NCBI GenBank assembly: GCA_015179125.1
Contig: WHVA01000007.1
Coordinates: 186,001 to 250,000 of the forward strand
Origin: Gautieria morchelliformis
Lineage: Eukaryota > Basidiomycota > Agaricomycetes > Gomphales > Gomphaceae
DNA length: 64,000 bases
Reading direction: 5' to 3'
The position numbers and the translations under genes were made by a program. The notes under the pieces were generated by a model, which was not told where the DNA came from, made no database searches, and saw nothing but the letters and a program-made list of their open reading frames with translations. Shown one piece after another: positions 56,861 through 64,000 of the stretch (positions within the stretch are counted from its first letter, which is position 1; each line of letters opens with the position of its first letter).

Positions 56861-58032
56861 CAGGTGTGGTGTCTTGACACTCATATATGGTACCTGCCCA
56901 AGCAAAAAGATCCTGCTCAGGTTTGTTGGACTTGCATATGGCACGCATATTTCCCGAGGCCTCGGTTCTCAAAGAGATGGCCGACACTAAGTCAGAGTCA
57001 ATTATATGCATGGCAAAGATTGTTGAAAGTGTTACTTACGTGAGGTAGAGAGTGAAATATATTACTGTGATCGAAGGCCTGTGCAAAAATAGCTCATGGA
57101 TATGTGGGTATTGAGCGGCAATAATGAGGACATGAAAAGGTGACTTACTTAGCGTTTGCCTGGTTGCAGGCTCCATCATCTAACCGAGGACATGTTCGCC
57201 GAGTTCGAGAGTAGTTATTGTCAATGTGAACGGTTGAACATTGTTGGGGGGTCATGGCAGTAGGAAGAAGGAGTTGCAATTTGGAAAGTGTCGTACATTG
57301 AATTGGCTTACAAAATCTCATTATTGCACGCACATGTGGGGAGGGGCATGGTCAAAAACAACTACCGCCATGCGTGAAACAGCATCGAACTTCTTCAACA
57401 AGTGAGTGTAACCTAACACCTGATTGACATTCTCTGATCTAGAACCGAGTCTACTTTCAGGTATGCCTTTTTTTTCGAATTATCTGATTTTATATCATTA
57501 GGATTAATGTTCTGTATACAGGTCTGTAGAGGCACGACTACCCACCCCGCCATCTCAGCACCGTACTTGGGAGACCACTGTGCCGGTTGTTGTGGATTTG
57601 CATATGGTTGAATGCATTGTTGGACGAGTCAAGTCAAGCGCAGAAATGAGTGGGGAATTGTTGACTGCAGTGGTGACTTTGCCAGGACTGTTTTCATGGA
57701 ACCGGAAGTCGAGTTTGAATAGGTGCATTTTTTTTTTCTCTTTTCTCTTTGCTTTCTCATCATTTTATATTACTCCAGTAAGCTACGTTGTTTCTACACG
57801 TCAACTGTACTATTGTAAACACTCCCCGACTCCCAAGTCCCTGCGCTCTTGAGCTACAGATGCATGAACAATTCGCCATGCACGATGCAATGGTTCTTTT
57901 GTTGTACTCACTAAGATTTGCTTATGCTAACCTAGCAAGTGAATTTGCTGTCTCAGGGCTCGCAGCAGTCAGTTTTTTATGGGGATTTGATCCGTCTACC
58001 CGTCGATATGGGCTGGCTTTGGGTAGCTTATT
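56861..58032. other. Unassigned, one transposon-like coding patch
   Basis: About 57530-57720 reads PVVVDLHMVECIVGRVKSSA on the plus strand; the VxCIVGRV pattern recurs at the end of some Agaricomycete transposon proteins in my memory, but support is thin. Introns and pyrimidine tracts (57726-57755) are possible. Nothing else is recognised. Confidence 0.25.
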
Positions 58033-59646
58033 TTAAGTGCTTAAAATTGAAATGCCAGTGAGCGGATTCGGCGAGGGGCACCGGAGTTTGTCTGGAGTGG
58101 AAACATCTTGCTCCAGGACCCACGAATTCTCCTCATACCCATACCCTTCCCATTTCATGAGGAATTGGAGTCGTCCTCGCACAAACCGGCTGTCCAGGAT
58201 CCGTTCCACCACGTAGTGCTCTTCCCCATCTACAATTTCTGGTGGAGGTGGCAGACAAGCCTTCCGACCTGGAATTGGGTCCTCAAGCATGGGGAGTAAC
58301 TTCACCACGTTGAAGACGGGGTGGAGGCGGGACATGGACATCGGAAGTCGGAGGCAGTATGCATTCCATCCAACCCTCTGTGTCACTGTGAAGGGCCCAA
58401 GGTAGCGGTGGGCAAGCTTCTGCAAAGGGCGTGTGGTGCGGATGTCACTTGCATCTAGATACACCTTGTCTCCAACTTGGTACTCCGGGGCAGGAACCCG
58501 GCATTGGTTGTAGTACCTTGCCATGTCATTCTTGGTCTTCGCAAGGGCCGACTTAGCTTCCGAAAGGGTGGAGTCCATGTGGTCTCAGAACTCATTGACC
58601 GTCTCGAGTCGGGAGTCAGCCTGGCGGGGTTCGAAGCCCATCCGTGGGTGTCGTCCGGAGTCCAGCATGAAGGGAGTCTGTTGTGTGACGGAATGGACAT
58701 GGTTGTTGTATTGGAATTCCGCCAGTGGAAGTAACTCATCCCAGTCATCCTGCCTCTCATTGACAAAGAGGCGGAGATATTGCTCCAACTCCTGATTGAC
58801 CCGTTCCGTCTGTCCGTCACCCTGCGGATGGTATGCTGTGGTGGTAGCCAGCTTTATGCTGAGCAGGCGGTAGAGCTCCCGAGTCAGTTCCGCGACAAAC
58901 TGCAGACCTCGGTCAGAAACAACTTGCTTTGGGAGCCCATGCAACTTCCAGACATGTGCAAGGAACAGGCGGGCCGCTCCGAGGGCTGTGATCGTCGTGT
59001 GCGTCGGAATGAAGTGGGACACCTTGCTTACCGAATCCACAACATTCATGATCGCGTCGTAGCCATGAGACTCTGGGAGTTCAACGATGAAGTCGACACT
59101 GATGGTGTCCCAGCGGGATTCGGGAATCGGGAGTGGAACAAGTTCTCCGACGGGCGGATGTCGTTGTGCTTTAGTTCGGAGACAAAGGTCACATGTCTTC
59201 ACGTACTTTCCAATGTAGCGGGACATCTGGGGCCACCAGTAATTCTGAGCCACTAACTCCAGTGTCTTCCATCTGCCAGCATGCCCAGCGACCCATGTGT
59301 CATGGTGCTGGGACACGATGCGGTGGCGGAGGTCCGCCCCACCTGGAACGTAGACCTTGCCTCTGAAGTGGAGCAGTCCATCACGTTCCGACCATTCCGC
59401 TGCCCATACAGACCGTGAGTGCCCTTTCCGAAGTTCCTCCACCGCCTTCACCACCGACTCCTCCTTCTCTCCATTCCGGTACTGCCTCCGGATATCCCGG
59501 AGCATTTCCGCTTCCACCCCAACTGCAGTCACTCCCTCTAGGGCACAGATTGCAAAGAGACTTGGGCGGAGCAGTGTCATATCCGCGTTGTCTCCACTTC
59601 CGCTTCCATGATCCGCACGGCGGGATAGGGCATCGGGCTTGCCCAT
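58033..59646 (-). pseudogene. Ty3/gypsy RNase H tail, integrase and chromodomain
   Basis: Minus strand. MGKPDALSRRADHGSG is the end of RNase H. The integrase zinc region has HHDTWVAGHAG and CDLC; the core has D in ISVDFIVELPES, D in VVSDRGLQFV and E in GDGQTERVNQELEQYL. After a TGA at 58585-58587 the same frame continues with HMDSTLSEAKSALAKTKND, a GPFTVTQRVG module and a chromodomain FLMKWEGYGYEENSWV ending at 58033. RT and most of RNase H are absent: similarity stops at about 59690, just before a G-run and LTR B. Opposite in strand to the gag at 52326. Confidence 0.9.
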
Positions 59647-59711
59647 GGTGCGGCCGGGCCGGTGGTGTGTCCCATGCTTCGAGGACGCAGCACGCTAGGG
59701 GGGGGGGGTGA

Positions 59712-60201
59712 TGTCAGGGGACACCCTGTTTTCCATTTCCAGTTCCGACACCGCACCCAGTTCCCACTCCATTTCCGACCCCGGTTCCGGTTCCGATTCC
59801 ATCTCCGCCTCCGCTTTCGGAAATGATTCCGCTTCTGGGAGAACTTCCACCAGTTCTGTTCACCTTGCCAGTTCCACTCCAATTTCCGACTTCCACTCTC
59901 GGAACAGTGTCAGAAATCAAGCGACTCGCGTAATAGGTGGCATCAAGGGTCGATCAAGGGTCTGGGTGGTCAAGGAGATGCAGGGTTGATGGCGGGTGCC
60001 AAGTGTTGTCCCTGGCTGTGCAGGGTAGTATAATACGGGCTCGCTGACATTGGGGGTCCTTAGACTTTTCTCTTTGGATTTCCCTTTGTCAGGTGAGAAT
60101 CCCCTCTCTTGTATCCTCTGTTCATTTATACATACTTTGGATTTCCCCTTGTCAGTTTTGTGGTAGTGTGATCTCCACAACCAGCCAGGGTTGCCCTTAC
60201 A
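59712..60201 (+). repeat. Gypsy-1 LTR B
   Basis: 490 bp, TGTCAGGGGACACC...TGCCCTTACA, same strand as LTR A. A run AGGGGGGGGGGTGA directly precedes it (59698-59711), like a polypurine tract of a plus-strand element. No target duplication is shared with LTR A (GCGCA versus AGGAT). Confidence 0.75.
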
Positions 60202-60408
60202 AGGATGTTGTAATGTCGATGAGTGTGTGCTACCGAGTGAGGGTTAGTTGCAATCAAGGAAACACCAATAAAAAGAAAACCTTCATACTACGACAGGTGC
60301 GGGGTGTGTTTGAGTTATGCCTGCCGACAAAAGTATTTCATGCATGTTACCGTTGAAGCAAATGAAACGTCAGGCAAGAAGTTACTGTAATCCAAGGTCA
60401 GACGACAG
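60202..60408. other. Spacer between the two gypsy elements
   Basis: About 200 bases with no feature. The last five bases (GACAG, 60404-60408) should be the target duplication of the second gypsy element. Confidence 0.4.
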
Positions 60409-60882
60409 TGTTAAGAATGCAAGTCGTACTTAAGACTCAACCCGAGGGCGAAGCCGAGGATAACCGAGGTTCGGAACAGAGGGCTTGGCTTCAACTTCGT
60501 AGGTTGCGCCCACTACAGTGTTCCGCCCTAATTTCGGAAACGGAATTGGAGACGGGTTCGGCTGGAAGCCGAGGTTCGGAAATGAGGATCAGACAGAGGA
60601 GTGGAAGATACGAGGAATCTAAGTCGATATCAGAACTGAGGAATTAGCGTACATGGCGAGGGGTTTATATACTAATTTGCAAGGAACGGAAAGAGGGCAT
60701 CAATGCCCGTATCGAGCAGGAAGCAGGGTTGACGGACGATCATCAGAAATGGAACAGGACTATCTAGGAATGGGGATCAGGGTGAATGATGAACCAATAG
60801 GGAACCCGAGTTAAGCCCCAAGGTTCCCGAGTGAGAACCGAGGCCAAGGCCTCAGGTCTGGACTCGGGAACAGGTCTTAACA
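60409..60882 (-). repeat. Gypsy-2 3' LTR
   Basis: 474 bp; on the minus strand TGTTAAGACCTG...CATTCTTAACA, with TGTTAAGA/TCTTAACA terminal symmetry. A TATA box (TATATAAACC, minus strand, about 60672-60662) is present. A polypurine tract AAGGGGAGG lies on the minus strand at 60893-60885, immediately upstream of the LTR. The 5' LTR would lie beyond the window. Confidence 0.8.
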
Positions 60883-61008
60883 GTACCTCCCCTTATGGCC
60901 GAACCCATGAGGCCATAAGTGAGATTCCGGAGATTGTCAGGATGGTGGTATTATGTAAGCTTTGTTTCGCATCTCTTTTTCTGCTTCTTCCCATCATCTT
61001 CAATTCCC

Positions 61009-62318
61009 ATGTCAGACATCCAAGATGCCCACGAGCCTACGATCGAGGAACTCGACACAGAGCTCGAGTGCGAGGAACGAGAGGCAGAGAGGAAGAGGGA
61101 GGAACTGAAGGAGAAGCGTCGCTTTGCCCAGGAGCACAAGGACACGGCGGAAAAAAAGAGGAGGGAGGACGATGCCCAGAAAGCGAAAGAAGCCGAGGAG
61201 GAAAGGGAGCGCCTATGCAAGGCGAAAGCCGAGGAGGAGGAGCGTGAGAGGCGAGAAGCTGAGGAAGAAGCAAGGAGGACCCGGAAAGCCGAAGAAGAGG
61301 GTCGGGAGGCCGAGAAGAAGGCCCGAGAGGAAGAGGCCAAGAAAGCCAAGGTAGCTACCCGTGCTCGTCTAAGACAATGTCTTGATGATATGATTAAGCA
61401 GATTCGGGAGTGACAAGCCTCCGTCAGCCAAGAGATTCGGATACCATCGCCCGAGTTAGTGGTGGTGGATTCGGCTGCCCCGAAGGCGCGCATCTTGATG
61501 TCGATGCAAGCTCGGGAGCGGAATCAAGCGAAGCCAAAGCCGAAGGCAACGGGGGCGAAGAAACGGAAGGTGGCAGAGGAGGAGTCGGAAGAGGAAGAAG
61601 TGAGTTTTCCATTATGGTTCGGTTCGGCTACTGACTTGTGATTTAGGAATTTCCTTACGACAACTGCGATCGGCGGAAAGTCTCCTGCATATGGGGGACT
61701 AGCATGGCATGCTGAGACTGTAATGCCTGCAAGGTTCATTGCAGTTTTACCGAGGGAAAGCGGAAGTGCAGGGTCGGGGCTGAGGTACCGGCAGCAAAGA
61801 TGCCAAGGTCAACGCCAATGAAGCCGACGGGTGCCAAACTGTTGGTTGAGATAAAAACAGGTCCTTCAGGGTCGGGATCCAGAAACGGATCTGGGTTGCC
61901 CACCGAGGCCGGGCGGCCCAAGTTGACGGGCCTTTCCGGGGATCAGGCCTTGAAGGCCATTCGCGAGCTTCTGGCTCAACAAAATGCTCTTTTCGAGCGA
62001 ATGCATGATACGCTCCAGGGAATACTGGAGTTTGCCGAGAGAACGCATCGGCAAAACACTCGCCTTAGCAAGCGGGTTCAATGGTGGACGGGTGCGGCTG
62101 AAGAAGCCGGAGTTTGGGGTTCGGGTTCGGGTGTGGATTGGGAGGGGATCGGGTTTGTGGGGGATCAGGGAGAGGAAAGAGCGGGGATGGATGCGGGTTC
62201 GGGATTGGGACACGGGGACGAGGATGAGGATAATGCGAGGGAAAGGGGTTCGGATGCGGAGTCAGGAAATGAAGATGGGATGGATGCGGACGGGGATGCA
62301 ACTATGAAAGAGGATTAG
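61009..62318 (+). pseudogene. Accessory gene antisense to gypsy-2 pol: coiled coil plus Cys cluster
   Basis: Two exons: 61009-61599 and 61647-62318, with intron 61600-61646 (GTGAGT...TTTAG, 47 nt, phase 0). The start MSDIQDAHEPTIEELDTELE is followed by a highly charged Glu/Lys/Arg coiled coil (about 130 residues). After a basic stretch KPKATGAKKRKV and acidic EEESEEEE comes a Cys cluster: NCDRRKVSC, then MAC, DCNACKVHC and GKRKC, similar in spacing to C-rich DNA-binding proteins. The C-terminus has ALKAIRELLAQQNALFERMH, a Gly-rich part and an acidic end. TGA codons interrupt at 61411-61413 and 61713-61715 with the frame open on both sides. It sits between pol and the 3' LTR of gypsy-2, on the opposite strand. 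Function unknown. Confidence 0.6.
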
Positions 62319-62592
62319 AATAATAATGTTTGTTTCAGAAATTGTGAATCTTTTTTCTTGGTGTTTTTGTTGTTTTTGTTGGTTTTTTTTTTTTTTTTTT
62401 TTTTGATACGAGGTTCGGAAACGGAAACGGGAGTGATAGATGAACAGGGAATGAGCGGACGGATGTGGGGCCGAGAACTACAAGCGTAAATATTCGGCAA
62501 GGTGGCCGAGGTAGGACATAGCAAAAGAGTGTTTTGTCTAACTAAGAAAGTGACCATATAATGAGTGAAATGGAATGGGGAGCCGAAGCTTG
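62319..62592. other. Spacer with poly-T between convergent genes
   Basis: The accessory gene (+) and pol (-) converge here. A T run of about 22 lies at 62382-62403. No gene is supported. Confidence 0.5.
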
Positions 62593-64000
62593 GGTTCAAG
62601 GAACCCATGGTCCAGGCTTAGCAGGGTAGGCCGAGTGGAAGTCAGTCACGATATCGGATGCATGGCCAAGTTCGGTCGCGAGGACCCATGACGTCTCCTC
62701 ATCGGTTCCTTCATAACCAGCCCAACGGACAAGGTACAGGAGGTTACAGGGTCTACGGTGTCAGTCGATCTTGGAATCGAGGATCTCGGAAATCTCGTAC
62801 TCGGTCTCGCCATTGATCTCGACTGGGGGTGGCGGAGACTGAACCTGGTTCGGAATGACGTTCGGGGTCGCGGGTTCGAGCATGGAGACATGAAAGACTG
62901 GGTGTACTGCCCGAAGGCTGTCCGGAAGCTGCAATATGTAAGCTTGGGATCCGGCCTGGCCAATGATCTCGAAGGGGCCGAGGTACTTTTCAGCCAACTT
63001 TTTCAAGGGCCAGGTTGTCCGGAAGAACTGCGCTTTTACAAACGCTAAGGACCCAATCGCGAACTCAGGGGCAGGAGCACGACGCGCGTCAGCTGAGACC
63101 TGGTACTGAGATTGAGCGGATTTGATTTGCTCTTTCAAGGCAGCGTGAAGCTGGTCAAGGTCAACTGCAAAGTCTTGGGCCCGAGAGGAAGCGAGGTCCC
63201 ATTCAGGGTGAACTGTCAAGTTTGGGTTGTAGCCTTTGTTGGCAAAGAACGGTGAAATGCCGGTGGTGGTGCTGGGAGCATTATTGTACGCAAACTCGGC
63301 AAGCGGGAGCAACTCGGACCAATTGTCTTGTTGGTAGTTGCAATATACCTGGAGATATTGTTCGAGAGTTTGGTTTACACGTTCAGTTTGACCATCGCCT
63401 TCAGGGTGATAACTGGAGGTAAAATGTAAGTTCATGTCGAGAGCCTTGCCGAGGGAACGGAAAAAGTGGGATACGAATTCCAAACCTTGGTCCGATGTCA
63501 CATGGCTTGGGACACCATTCTTTGAGAACACATGCAAGACAAACAGGTGGGATAGGTCGGCGGAAGTGATAGTGTCGTACGTCGGAATGAAGATGCTCTG
63601 CTTGGTTAAGCGGCAGACTACCACAAGGATCGCAGTGAATCCCGAGGATGCCAGCAACTGCTCGATGAAATCCATGGAGATGGAATTCCAAGGTTGCTCG
63701 GGTATTGGGAGCTGCTTGAGAGTGCCATAGGGACGGTGACGCTGTGACTTCGAACGGGAGCAAGTGGTACAAGACTTGCAGAAGTCGATGACGAAAGACC
63801 GAATTGTGGGCCAGGTGTATTCCCGGCGGATTAGAGCAAGGGTCTTGTTTTGGCCGAAATGTCCCGAGAGTACGTGATCGTGTTTGTACTGGAGTACTTG
63901 GAGCCGGAGATCGTCGGCATTGGGAACGTATATGCGGCCGTCGTGGTGTAGGAAGCCGTCATCAGTTTGCATCCATCTCGGGTCGGAACTATCACCGAGA
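62593..64000 (-). pseudogene. Gypsy-2 integrase and chromodomain, running off the window
   Basis: Minus strand; open to the window edge at 64000, so the 5' part (RT, RNase H) lies outside. Integrase zinc region: HDHVLSGHFGQNK and CKSCTTC. Core: D in ISMDFIEQL, D in VTSDQGLEF, E in GDGQTERVNQTLEQYL. The C-terminal module has AEKYLGPFEIIGQAGS. A chromodomain starts YEISEILDSKID, is interrupted by TGA at 62761-62763 and continues in frame with LLYLVRWAGYEGTDEETSW to a stop near 62593. Different from gypsy-1 in sequence. Oriented toward the 3' LTR at 60409-60882. Confidence 0.92.

Noticed and set aside
61037-61493. Long minus-strand frame opposite the coiled-coil exon
   Set aside because: Ser-rich complement of Glu/Lys codons, a typical shadow of a charged coiled coil.

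Overview
The window looks like a transposon-dense, gene-poor stretch of a basidiomycete genome, most likely an Agaricomycete. Reasons: short GT-AG introns of about 45-70 nt throughout; a patatin/NB-ARC/TPR (NLR-like) gene; a spliced Mutator-like (MULE) transposase; Ty1/copia and Ty3/gypsy elements; and fragments of ordinary fungal genes (exportin CSE1, guanine deaminase, an amidase, a Chs7-type chaperone). No RNA genes or CRISPR arrays were seen. Nearly every recognisable gene is interrupted by a stop, a frameshift or an insertion.

Layout. 0-4 kb: a solo LTR with target duplication, then a decayed CSE1/exportin-2 fragment. 4.5-10.6 kb: a MULE transposase gene of at least 12 exons whose N-terminal half was built by tandem amplification of an exon-plus-intron module; it is split by a 1.6-kb insertion that carries a TATA box behind 15 TGACTCA motifs. 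11-16 kb: a guanine deaminase fragment, a doubtful minus-strand gene and a hAT element with 11-bp inverted ends and 8-bp target duplication. 16.9-19.1 kb: an almost intact 11-exon amidase gene. 20-24.2 kb: degenerate GC-rich repeats, a WD40-like fragment and a remnant resembling linalool dehydratase/isomerase proteins. 24.6-26.6 kb: an LTR-like sequence with 12 TCANGTGA motifs, split by a CACTG hairpin MITE. 26.9-30.7 kb: a fungal NLR-like gene (patatin, NB-ARC, recently amplified TPRs), cut off by a second type of hairpin MITE.

31.6-36.9 kb: a young copia element (LTRs with one observed mismatch, TSD TTCAA) whose gag ATG lies inside its primer binding site. 37-42.6 kb: minus-strand remnants including a Pif1-like helicase tail, with three solo LTRs inserted in them. 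42.6-46.2 kb: a small LTR element with one long gag-like reading frame and no polymerase. 46.4-50.5 kb: a very large palindrome (foldback element) that carries another solo LTR. 51.7-60.2 kb: a rearranged Ty3/gypsy family in which gag-protease reads + and integrase reads - between two same-strand LTRs. 60.4-64 kb: the 3' half of a second gypsy element on the minus strand, with a spliced accessory gene on the opposite strand between pol and the 3' LTR.

The elements can be ordered by nesting: solo LTRs sit inside the palindrome, the helicase and the WD40-like copy; MITEs sit inside an LTR-like element. The most unusual structures are the antisense accessory gene in the second gypsy element, the polymerase-less LTR element, the exon-amplified MULE transposase and the palindrome. 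Several single-base frameshifts look like losses from short homopolymers, so assembly error should be excluded before calling all these genes dead.
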